Notes: generated from the letters alone by a model not told the origin. Shown: positions 1 through 6,375, counted from the first letter of the stretch. The stretch is DNA of 7,163 bases from Lishizhenia sp033720595 (GCF_033720595.1 NZ_JAWWCF010000160.1:1-7163), one strand, 5' to 3'. Numbers and translations: made by a program.

Positions 1-1
1 A

Positions 2-289
2 CCTGGTGATGATGGTAAAAACGAAATGTTTACTTTCTTAACAGCTTCAAATTACTCTTCTATTCGATTAGTAATTACAAACAGATGGGGTAACGTAATG
101 TATGATCATACAGAAGAGTACGATTCAGCATTGTTACCTTCTCAACAAACAATGCCTGCTTGGGATGGTACGAACAAAAGTGGTACTCCAGCAGCAGAAG
201 GAACATACTTCTACTACTTCTATTTAGAAGGAACAAGTGATGATAAAAATTCAGAAGGTCAAGGTTTCTTACAATTGATTAGAAAATAA
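2..289 (+). CDS. T9SS type B sorting domain protein (gliding motility-associated C-terminal domain), 3' end only
   Basis: This is the C-terminal 95 residues of a larger protein whose start lies left of the window; the frame is open from position 2, so the internal ATG at 26 is unlikely to be the real start. The visible residues match the CHU_C / type B sorting domain seen at the end of many Bacteroidota secreted proteins: PGDDGKNEMF (residues 1-10, the family's 'TPNGDGxND-F' opening), ITNRWGNVMY (25-34), the AWDGTNKSG block (53-61), EGTYFYYF (66-73) and the closing GFLQLIRK (88-95). In this family the domain directs export through the outer membrane by the type IX secretion system, and the protein is then released or attached at the cell surface. 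The functional part of the protein is outside the window, so its role (adhesin, enzyme or other) cannot be judged. A strong terminator follows 17 bases after the stop. Confidence 0.9.
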   Translation, partial: PGDDGKNEMFTFLTASNYSSIRLVITNRWGNVMYDHTEEYDSALLPSQQTMPAWDGTNKSGTPAAEGTYFYYFYLEGTSDDKNSEGQGFLQLIRK

Positions 290-306
290 GACCACTTAAC
301 GAATAC

Positions 307-339
307 AAAAGGCTTCTCCAACGAGAAGCCTTTTTTTTT
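307..339 (+). terminator. Rho-independent terminator of the T9SS substrate gene
   Basis: An 8-bp perfect stem (311-318 GGCTTCTC with 323-330 GAGAAGCC) has a CAAC loop and is followed by nine T (331-339). Four A lie on the 5' side (307-310) and can extend the stem into the T-run. It starts shortly after the stop at 289, so it ends the upstream transcript. The four-base run on the other side is too short to be a good terminator for the minus strand. Confidence 0.92.
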
Positions 340-340
340 G

Positions 341-430
341 TTCAATAATTCAAGGATACAAGGAGAACAACATACCACTCCGTCTTGCTCCCTACTCTCT
401 TTCATTACTCACTTCTGTAGCAGATAGCAA
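341..430. repeat. Low-complexity intergenic stretch with degenerate short direct repeats
   Basis: This gene-free stretch lies between two convergent genes. It holds weak tandem repetition: CAAGGATA (351-358) is followed at once by CAAGGAGA (359-366), an 8-base period, preceded by CAATAATT (343-350) in the same phase. Further on, TACTCTCTT (393-401) recurs as TACTCACTT (406-414) with a 13-base period. The 371-415 part is pyrimidine-rich on the plus strand. I see no coding frame, no promoter and no inverted ends that would mark a transposon. It may be decayed tandem repeat; no function is proposed. Confidence 0.4.
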
Positions 431-590
431 TGGCAGCTTGCTTGCTTAGGGAGTTAGTAAAACTCCTTGCACTATACGACCGGAGGAAGTATAGTTAAAA
501 GGATGTGTTTTACTTACATCACTAAACAAGCAACTACAATGGATAGCTGCTTCCCGCCAAGGTACTTGGAGGGTACAGCCTCATTATCCA
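431..590. ncRNA. Candidate structured RNA or folded intergenic repeat, unidentified
   Basis: These 160 bases can form five helices. Hairpin A: 448-455 with 461-468 (8 bp, one G-U on the plus strand, loop AGTAA). Hairpin B: ACTATAC 471-477 with GTATAGT 489-495 (7 bp, 11-base loop). Hairpin C: GATGT 502-506 with ACATC 516-520. Helix D: 440-449 with 522-531, which would enclose A-C and contains one C-A mismatch on the plus strand but a U-G pair on the minus strand; it competes with A for bases 448-449. Hairpin E: 540-590, with nested stems 540-545/585-590, 546-549/576-579, 553-555/571-573 and 557-561/565-569 and a three-base loop. Wobble evidence for strand is mixed: A and C favour plus, D favours minus. 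I do not recognise RNase P RNA, tmRNA, SRP RNA or any riboswitch core here. No promoter is clear on either strand. The fold could also belong to a dispersed palindromic repeat rather than an RNA gene. Confidence 0.28.
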
Positions 591-606
591 ATACAAAATA
601 TTAAAC

Positions 607-637
607 ACAAAAAAAGCCCGACTATACAGTCGAGCTT
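607..637 (-). terminator. Rho-independent terminator of rpmH
   Basis: Read on the minus strand, a 10-bp stem (637-628 with 623-614) has a GTAT loop and is followed by a run of T, seen as A609-A615 on the plus strand. The stem contains one U-G pair on the minus strand, where the plus-strand RNA would have a C-A mismatch. This shows it was selected in minus-strand RNA, and it lies 22 bases past the rpmH stop. Confidence 0.92.
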
Positions 638-659
638 CAATATTATATATATGCTAAGA

Positions 660-821
660 TTATCTCTTCGCTAATTTGTTGTCAGATACAGAAAGGCTTT
701 TTCTACCTTTTCTTCTACGAGCAGCTAATACTTTACGACCATTTTTAGTCGCCATTCTGCTACGGAAACCGTGCTTGTTTCTTCTTTTTCTTTGTGACGG
801 TTGGAACGTTCTTTTACTCAT
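660..821 (-). CDS. rpmH: 50S ribosomal protein L34
   Basis: This 53-residue, very basic protein is ribosomal protein L34 (bL34), a small component of the large ribosomal subunit that binds 23S rRNA. The N-terminus MSKRTFQPSQRKRRNKHGFR and the following SRMATKNGRKVLAARRRKGR carry the family's hallmarks, and the length fits L34 (usually 44-54 residues). The C-terminal part, LSVSDNKLAKR, is the lineage-variable tail. The start at 821 is the only sensible one, since the conserved MSKRTFQPS opening begins there; no Shine-Dalgarno sequence precedes it, as is usual in Bacteroidota. It has its own promoter (877-906) and its own terminator (607-637). In many bacteria rpmH is followed by rnpA (RNase P protein) and yidC. 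Here a terminator and then non-coding DNA follow, so rpmH stands alone in this genome. Confidence 0.97.
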   Translation of the reverse strand: MSKRTFQPSQRKRRNKHGFRSRMATKNGRKVLAARRRKGRKSLSVSDNKLAKR

Positions 822-876
822 GACTTTCTATTATTAAGTATTTTAATTCAATCTTGTTTCCAGTGTTTCAGGGTTG

Positions 877-906
877 CAAAGATATATAAATTTTCTTTTA
901 CGCAAA
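877..906 (-). promoter_or_regulatory. Bacteroidota-type promoter of rpmH
   Basis: On the minus strand there is TTTG (906-903), an 18-base spacer (902-885), then TATCTTTG (884-877). This matches the primary sigma factor promoter described for Bacteroidota (TTTG at -33, about 19 bases, TAnnTTTG at -7). The transcript would start near 870-872, giving a leader of about 50 bases before the rpmH ATG at 821. The match is close in both boxes and in spacing. Confidence 0.85.
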
Positions 907-956
907 ATACTTGCACAAATTTATTTAAAAATGAACAACTTATTCTACGCAAGCGT

Positions 957-964
957 TACTTTTG
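957..964 (+). promoter_or_regulatory. Possible -7 box for the ABC exporter gene
   Basis: TACTTTTG (957-964) fits TAnnTTTG, the Bacteroidota -7 element, but I see no TTTG at the expected distance upstream (about 934-938). If used, transcription would begin near 971, leaving a leader of only about 12 bases before the ATG at 983. The position between divergent genes makes a promoter necessary somewhere here; this is the best candidate I see. Confidence 0.4.
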
Positions 965-982
965 TCCGAAAATAGCACGTAA

Positions 983-2803
983 ATGTTAGGACCAAGAAAG
1001 AAAGGCAAACGAGAAAAAGTAAAATTAAGTAAAGAATCTGTACAAAAAGCAAAAGGAATCTTCTCTTATTTGAAGCCCTACTCTTTTGTTTTTGCCATTG
1101 GATGGATTTGTTTGGTACTTTCTTCGCTTTCTGGACTTGCTTTCCCATATTTAATGGGACAGTTATTAGGTGGAGAATCTGCTGAGACGCCAGCGTCAAT
1201 GTCAGACACCGTTAGTCTTATTAACATGGACAACGTAAATGATGTTGCCATTTTACTTTTGATATTATTCGGTGCGATGTCTGTATTCTCTTTCTTTAGA
1301 GTAGTACTTTTTACCAACGTTACAGAAAACACCTTAAGAGATATCCGCAACGACGCATTCTCTAAATTGATTTACATGCCCATGGATTTCTTCAACCAAA
1401 ACAAGGTTGGAGAATTAACCAGTAGAGTTTCTAATGATATTACGCAGGTACAGGAGACCTTGCGTACAACCATTGCTGAGTTCTTTAGACAGATTATTAC
1501 TGTGGTAGGTTCTGTACTTTTCTTGGTGTTGACTTCTTGGAAGTTGGCTTTGATCATGTTGTCTACCGTACCGGTTATCGCTATTATCGCCGTTTTCTTC
1601 GGAAGGTTTATACGTAAACTATCTAAAAACGCACAAGACTTTAATGCAGAAAGTAACTCTATCGTAGAGGAGGCTTTGATGGGAATTACAAACATCAAGT
1701 CTTTTACACACGAGATGTTTACCTTAAACAAATACAAGAAAGCTACAGAAGAAATTAGAAACCTAAATGTTAAAAGCGGATTGTGGCGAGGAGTTTTTGT
1801 TTCCTTCATGATCTTCTTTATGACGAGTGCCATTGTATTTATTATCTGGCAAGGTATTAAAATGACACAAGGACCAGATCCTGAAATTTCATCGCAACAA
1901 TTCTTTTCATTCATCATGTTTACCATAATGATGGGAGCTTCTTTTGGAAGTATTCCAGATTTATACGCAGGAATTCAAAAATCTATCGGAGCCGTAGAGA
2001 ACTTGATGAACATTATTTCTGAAAAAACTGAATTTGAACAGAAAAAAGGTGAATTGCAACCTACCTTAGAAGGTAACATCAGTTTTAAAGATGTAAACTT
2101 TGCTTATCCTCAACGAAAAGATATAGAAGTCTTAAAAGGAATTTCTTTTGAAGCACAAAAAAACCAAACCATTGCATTGGTAGGAAGTTCAGGAGCGGGT
2201 AAGTCTACCATTGCCTCTCTCCTCTTTAACTATTATGATATTGATAGTGGTTCTATCTCCTACGATGGTAACAAAGTTGAGGACATCTCTGTTGAACATT
2301 TGCGTTCTCAAATGGCCATAGTGCCACAAGAGGTTATTTTATTTGCAGGAACCATCCGCGAAAACATCAATTTTGGAAAGGTTGATGCTACAGAAGAAGA
2401 AATAATTGAAGCGGCTAAAAAAGCCAATGCTTGGGCATTTATTAAAGACTTCCCACAAGGGTTGGATACAGAAGTTGGAGATAGAGGTATTCAGCTCTCA
2501 GGTGGACAAAAGCAACGTATAGCTATCGCAAGAGCTTTATTAAAGAATCCACGTATATTAGTTTTAGATGAAGCTACATCTGCTTTAGATTCTGAATCTG
2601 AAAGATTGGTACAAGAAGCATTGGAGAACTTAATGCAAGGAAGAACCTCTATCGTAATTGCTCACCGTTTGTCTACCATTAGAAATGCAGATAAAATTTT
2701 GGTTTTAGAACACGGTAAAGTTGTAGAACAAGGTACACACAGTGAATTGGTTCAAATTGAAAACGGAGTGTACGCAAACTTGAGTCAATTACAATTGAAC
2801 TAA
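983..2803 (+). CDS. ABC transporter, type I exporter half-transporter (MsbA/MdlB-like, permease fused to ATPase)
   Basis: This 606-residue inner-membrane protein joins a six-helix ABC transmembrane domain (helices roughly 33-62, 86-112, 163-184, 186-210, 270-292 and 305-326) to one ATPase domain (about 363-606), and would work as a dimer. All ATPase motifs are intact: A-loop aromatic Y375, Walker A GSSGAGKST (401-409), Q-loop Q449, signature LSGGQ (505-509), Walker B ILVLDE (525-530) with catalytic E530, D-loop SALD (533-536) and H-loop H561. With a complete set of motifs, a homodimer would have two working ATP sites; many heterodimeric exporters have one degenerate site. The length is normal for the family. 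The first 25 residues are strongly basic (KKGKREKVKLSK) and face the cytoplasm. The ATG at 983 is chosen because an in-frame TAA stands directly before it. The gene is divergent from rpmH and is followed by a strong terminator, so it gives no operon clue to substrate; lipids, peptides or drugs are all possible. Confidence 0.93.
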   Translation: MLGPRKKGKREKVKLSKESVQKAKGIFSYLKPYSFVFAIGWICLVLSSLSGLAFPYLMGQLLGGESAETPASMSDTVSLINMDNVNDVAILLLILFGAMSVFSFFRVVLFTNVTENTLRDIRNDAFSKLIYMPMDFFNQNKVGELTSRVSNDITQVQETLRTTIAEFFRQIITVVGSVLFLVLTSWKLALIMLSTVPVIAIIAVFFGRFIRKLSKNAQDFNAESNSIVEEALMGITNIKSFTHEMFTLNKYKKATEEIRNLNVKSGLWRGVFVSFMIFFMTSAIVFIIWQGIKMTQGPDPEISSQQFFSFIMFTIMMGASFGSIPDLYAGIQKSIGAVENLMNIISEKTEFEQKKGELQPTLEGNISFKDVNFAYPQRKDIEVLKGISFEAQKNQTIALVGSSGAGKSTIASLLFNYYDIDSGSISYDGNKVEDISVEHLRSQMAIVPQEVILFAGTIRENINFGKVDATEEEIIEAAKKANAWAFIKDFPQGLDTEVGDRGIQLSGGQKQRIAIARALLKNPRILVLDEATSALDSESERLVQEALENLMQGRTSIVIAHRLSTIRNADKILVLEHGKVVEQGTHSELVQIENGVYANLSQLQLN

Positions 2804-2852
2804 ATCATCTAAGAACATTGAGTGTAATAAATGAGCACTTAGAATGATATAT

Positions 2853-2888
2853 GAACGCCCGGCTTGAAAAAGCTGGGCGTTCTTTTTT
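2853..2888 (+). terminator. Rho-independent terminator of the ABC exporter gene
   Basis: A 13-bp stem (2853-2865 with 2870-2882) has a GAAA loop and is followed by six T (2883-2888). One position pairs as G-U in plus-strand RNA and would be a mismatch in the other direction, so it serves the plus-strand transcript ending after 2803. Confidence 0.94.
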
Positions 2889-2970
2889 AAACAAGGGTTA
2901 TTTAAAAATGTCTGTTGTTAGTTTTTAACCAGCGAAGTATAATTCTTGAATCTTTAATTCTCCTTTCCCT

Positions 2971-3010
2971 TCTAAAAGTTTAAATATCTAAGGGTCTAAA
3001 AATCTAATTC
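2971..3010. repeat. Phased octamer array, T(C/T)TAAnnn x5
   Basis: Five consecutive 8-base units start at 2971, 2979, 2987, 2995 and 3003: TCTAAAAG, TTTAAATA, TCTAAGGG, TCTAAAAA and TCTAATTC. The first five bases are constant except for one C-to-T change and the last three vary. The array ends 30 bases before the start codon of the BNR-repeat protein, so it could overlap that gene's promoter region (a TATATTTA, close to TAnnTTTG, lies at 3012-3019). It may equally be a decayed short tandem repeat. Confidence 0.6.
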
Positions 3011-3040
3011 CTATATTTAAGGTCCATAAAACTCAAAACC

Positions 3041-6000
3041 ATGAAAAAACTTTCCGCATTCGCTTTAAGTGCCCTGTTTATTGCGGGTACTGCAACTGCA
3101 CAGAAGAAAGATAAAAAAGAAGATGCTGTAATAGCTCCTAGTAGTTATGCCGCTCTTAAATTTAGAAATGTTGGTCCGGCTGTTACCTCTGGTAGAATTG
3201 CCGATCTCAAAGTTCACCCCAACAATCCGAATGAGTGGTTAGTTGCTGTGGCTTCTGGTAACGTTTTTAAAACCACGAATCACGGTACTACCTTCACTCC
3301 AGTGTTTGATAATTACGGTTCTTATTCTGTAGCATGTGTAGAATATGCTCCAAGTAACCCAAATACAGTTTGGTTGGGGTCTGGTGAAAACAACAACCAA
3401 CGTTCAGTAGCTTATGGAGATGGTGTTTACAAATCCTTAGATGGTGGTAATACATGGAAAAACATGGGGCTCAAGAACTCCGAACACATTGGGAATATTA
3501 TCATTCACCCAGAAAACGAGAATATTGTTTGGGTAGCCGCTTATGGTCCACTATGGAGCAAAGGTGGTGAAAGAGGCGTTTACATGACAACCGATGGTGG
3601 TGAAACATGGACACAGACTTTATTTGTCTCTGAAAACACAGGGATTTCAGAAATTGCAATAGATCCGTCTAATCCAGATATTTTATATGCTGCGGCACAC
3701 CAGAGAAGACGTCACGTTTATACGTATATAGGAGGTGGACCTGAGTCTACCCTATATAAATCTACGGACGGTGGAAAAACGTGGAAAGAAAGTGCTAATG
3801 GACTACCAACGAATGACATGGGTCGTTTAGGTATAGCAGTTTCACCAGCTGATCCCAACGTAGTTTATGCCATAGTAGAAGCACGTTATGGAAAACAAGG
3901 TTTTTACAAATCAACCAACAAAGGTGAAAGCTGGAGCAAGCAATCTGGTCACGTAACCTCGGGTAACTACTACCAAGAAATCATTTGTGACCCCTACGAT
4001 GTAAACAAGGTCTTTTCTATGGATACTTGGTTACACCACACAGAAGATGGAGGGAAAACTTTCAAAAAAACAGGTGAAGCCAATAAACACGTGGATAACC
4101 ATACGATTTGGATCAACCCTAAAAATACAGACCATTGGTTGGTAGGTTGTGACGGTGGTATTTATGAAACCTACAATCATGCACAAGATTGGAAATTCTA
4201 CGCAAATTTACCGGTAACTCAATTTTACAAGGTGGCGGTTGACAATGCAGAACCTTTCTATTACATCTACGGAGGTACACAGGATAACAATTCCCTGGGT
4301 GGACCTTCACAAACGATTAACAATGCCGGTATTTTAAATTCAGACTGGTTCATCACCAATGGAGGTGACGGATTTGAATCTGCGATAGACCCTGTTGAAC
4401 CGAATATAGTATATGCACAATCGCAATACGGATGGTTGGTGCGCTATGATAAAAGTTCTGGAGAAAAAATGGGAATTCAGCCACAACCGGGAAAAGGAGA
4501 AGATGCTTACAGATGGAACTGGGATGCCCCCTTGTTGATTTCTCCTCACGATCATAAAACACTTTACTTTGCGGCCAACAAGCTTTTCAAGTCTACAGAT
4601 AGAGGTAATTCTTGGCAAACTATTTCGCCTGATTTAACGCAACAAATCGATAGAAACGAGCTTCCTGTTATGGACCAGGTTTGGACGATGGATGCAGTAA
4701 TGAAAAACAAATCAACGACCATTTATGGTAACATTGTAGCTCTAGATGAATCTCCTGTACAAAAAGGTTTGTTATACGTTGGAACAGATGATGGTTTAAT
4801 CCAAGTTTCTGAAGATGATGGTAAAACATGGATTAAAATTGAAAGTGTTGAGGGAGTTCCTGCCAATACTTATGTAAATCAATTGTTTGCTTCTAAACAT
4901 GATGCAAATACAGTTTATGCCATTTTCAACAACCATAAAAATGGTGACTTCAAACCTTATGTTTACGTGAGTAACAATAAAGGGAAAAGCTGGAAAAACA
5001 TCAGTAATAATCTTCCTGAAAAAGGATCCACTTACTGTATGGAACAAGACCATAAAAACAAAGACTTACTATTTGTAGGAACTGAATTTGGAGCCTTCTT
5101 TTCAACAGATGCCGGAGCAAACTGGAATGCTTTGAAAAAAGGTTTACCAACCATTGCCGTACGCGATATGGATATTCAAGAAAGAGAAAATGACTTAGTT
5201 TTAGCCAGTTTCGGTAGAGGTTTCTATGTATTAGATGATTACGCTTTGTTGCGCCAGTTAAACAAAGAAAACTTAGATAAAACAGCACATTTATTCTCTA
5301 CTCCTACTGCAGACCTTTATGTTCAAAGTAGTCCGCTTGGCTTACGAGGAGTAGGATCGCAGGGCGCGGCTTTATATGCAGCAAAGAATCCTAAGTTTGG
5401 AGCAACTTTCACCCTTCATTTAAAAGACGAATACAAAACTTTAAAAGACGAGCGTCAAGAAGCTGAAAAGGAAAAAGAGAAAAATGGTGAAGCCAATGTT
5501 TACCCAACATTAGAAGAGTTAAGAGCTGAAAAAAGAGAAGAAAAAGTTCAACTTATTTGGGTAATTACAGATGCTGAAGGAAATCCTGTAAGACGTTTAT
5601 TTTCTACTCCGCAGCAAGGAACGCAGCGCATGACTTGGAACTTAAGATTGCCCTCTACGAACCCAATTCGTTTAAAGAAATTTAAACCTGGTAGATACAG
5701 TAACCCAGATGAAGGTCCTTTGGTTACTCCTGGAACTTATCAAGTAACCGTTTATTTGGAGGATAATGGTGAAATCACGGAATTAGTTCCGTCATCTAAC
5801 TTCGAGGTGAAGCTTTTAGAAAATCAAATGTTAGCCAATCCTTCACAAGAAGAGAATTTGGCCTTTGCACAACGTATGATGGAAATCAACAGAAAGATTT
5901 CTGGTACAGCAAGTATGTATGTTGAAAACGAAGAGCGTTTGAAATACATTAAAGCGGCAATTTTACAAGCTCCGAATGCTGACTTAAGTTTAATGAAGGA

Positions 6001-6316
6001 AGTAAAAGCTCTGGAGAAAATGGCCGAAGAAATTAGAATTAAAATGTGGGGAGATGGATTAAAGTCTAGTTTAGAAATAGAAACAGCTCCAAGTATTGCT
6101 GGTCGTGTGGGTACTGTAAACTATCAACGTTATGGAACAACAGCAGCGCCAACAACTACACAGCAAAACGACATTGCAATTGCTGAAGAAGAATACGCAG
6201 CATTACGTCCGACTATAGAAACGTACATGGCTCGTGTAGCTGCCCTTCAAGAAAAATTGAATGCGGCAAATATTCCTTACACAAAAGGAAACAACAAAAA
6301 CTTCAAAGCAGAATAA
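3041..6316 (+). CDS. Exported BNR/Asp-box repeat protein, VPS10/sortilin-like beta-propeller family
   Basis: This 1091-residue protein starts with a signal peptide (MKKLSAFALSALFIAGTATA, likely cut before Q21); there is no lipobox cysteine. About ten Asp-box motifs (S/T-x-D-x-G-x-T/S-W/F) end near residues 85, 139, 190, 248, 298, 341, 525, 597, 651 and 695, which indicates one or two multi-bladed beta-propellers over residues 40-735. The segments YGGTQDNNSLGGPS (410-423) and NGGDGFESAIDP (440-451), followed by SPHDHKTLYF (501-510), are typical of the bacterial VPS10-like family often annotated as 'glycosyl hydrolase'. After the propeller come FGRGFYVLDDY (724-734), a charged stretch (about 795-835), an FlgD-Ig-like unit (VITDAEGNPVRRL to MTWNLRLP, 841-871) and a helical tail (930-1085). 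I see no T9SS sorting domain at the C-terminus, so a periplasmic location is likely. I see no convincing sialidase catalytic set, so an enzymatic role is not supported; ligand binding or protein interaction is the safer inference. The ATG sits directly before the signal peptide. Confidence 0.88.
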   Translation: MKKLSAFALSALFIAGTATAQKKDKKEDAVIAPSSYAALKFRNVGPAVTSGRIADLKVHPNNPNEWLVAVASGNVFKTTNHGTTFTPVFDNYGSYSVACVEYAPSNPNTVWLGSGENNNQRSVAYGDGVYKSLDGGNTWKNMGLKNSEHIGNIIIHPENENIVWVAAYGPLWSKGGERGVYMTTDGGETWTQTLFVSENTGISEIAIDPSNPDILYAAAHQRRRHVYTYIGGGPESTLYKSTDGGKTWKESANGLPTNDMGRLGIAVSPADPNVVYAIVEARYGKQGFYKSTNKGESWSKQSGHVTSGNYYQEIICDPYDVNKVFSMDTWLHHTEDGGKTFKKTGEANKHVDNHTIWINPKNTDHWLVGCDGGIYETYNHAQDWKFYANLPVTQFYKVAVDNAEPFYYIYGGTQDNNSLGGPSQTINNAGILNSDWFITNGGDGFESAIDPVEPNIVYAQSQYGWLVRYDKSSGEKMGIQPQPGKGEDAYRWNWDAPLLISPHDHKTLYFAANKLFKSTDRGNSWQTISPDLTQQIDRNELPVMDQVWTMDAVMKNKSTTIYGNIVALDESPVQKGLLYVGTDDGLIQVSEDDGKTWIKIESVEGVPANTYVNQLFASKHDANTVYAIFNNHKNGDFKPYVYVSNNKGKSWKNISNNLPEKGSTYCMEQDHKNKDLLFVGTEFGAFFSTDAGANWNALKKGLPTIAVRDMDIQERENDLVLASFGRGFYVLDDYALLRQLNKENLDKTAHLFSTPTADLYVQSSPLGLRGVGSQGAALYAAKNPKFGATFTLHLKDEYKTLKDERQEAEKEKEKNGEANVYPTLEELRAEKREEKVQLIWVITDAEGNPVRRLFSTPQQGTQRMTWNLRLPSTNPIRLKKFKPGRYSNPDEGPLVTPGTYQVTVYLEDNGEITELVPSSNFEVKLLENQMLANPSQEENLAFAQRMMEINRKISGTASMYVENEERLKYIKAAILQAPNADLSLMKEVKALEKMAEEIRIKMWGDGLKSSLEIETAPSIAGRVGTVNYQRYGTTAAPTTTQQNDIAIAEEEYAALRPTIETYMARVAALQEKLNAANIPYTKGNNKNFKAE

Positions 6317-6328
6317 TTTTTTTTACAT

Positions 6329-6375
6329 ATCGCCTATTTTTCGATAAAATTCATCGGGAAATAGGCGATTCTCTT
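6329..6375 (+). terminator. Strong hairpin after the BNR-repeat gene, probable terminator
   Basis: Bases 6329-6345 pair with 6353-6369 to form a continuous 17-bp helix with a seven-base loop. It includes two U-G pairs (6340/6358 and 6341/6357) that exist only in plus-strand RNA. The tail after it (TCTCTTT) is a poor U-run, while a run of eight T (6317-6324) lies before the hairpin. It probably ends the upstream transcript with reduced efficiency, or leaves some read-through into the antiporter gene. Confidence 0.65.

Noticed and set aside
430..498. 22-codon plus-strand frame starting at ATG 430 inside the hairpin block
   Set aside because: It is very short and spans hairpins A and B; nothing resembling a known small protein or a translation signal is visible.
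431..590. Tested as RNase P RNA, tmRNA or SRP RNA
   Set aside because: None of the conserved cores I know is present (no GAGGAAAGUC element, no tRNA-like ends or tag frame, no GGAAGGAAGCAG loop), and the block is too short for the first two.
578..600. Minus-strand TGGATAATG followed by GGCTG resembles the 3' part of a thiamine pyrophosphate riboswitch
   Set aside because: The CUGAGA element and the rest of the aptamer are absent, and upstream on that strand is the rpmH terminator. The similarity is a short coincidence.
341..600. Possible insertion sequence or miniature transposon
   Set aside because: No transposase frame, no clear terminal inverted repeats and no flanking target duplication are visible; only GGATA/TATCC near the two ends, which is too short.
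503..604. 33-codon plus-strand frame starting at ATG 503
   Set aside because: It covers hairpins C and E, has no recognisable family, no promoter and no start context; a chance frame in a folded region is more likely. I also considered that it and the 430 frame are two pieces of one frameshifted gene, but saw no homology to support that.
801..989. 62-codon plus-strand frame over the rpmH start and promoter
   Set aside because: It runs antisense to the L34 start and through its promoter; composition looks like translated non-coding DNA.
1372..1926. 184-codon minus-strand frame inside the ABC exporter gene
   Set aside because: It lies antisense to the membrane domain of an intact, motif-complete ABC exporter, and its hydrophobic, repetitive composition is what an antisense reading of such a gene gives.
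3041..6316. Classification of the BNR protein as a sialidase or GH74 enzyme
   Set aside because: Asp-boxes alone only indicate a beta-propeller; I could not identify the sialidase arginine set or a convincing acidic catalytic pair.
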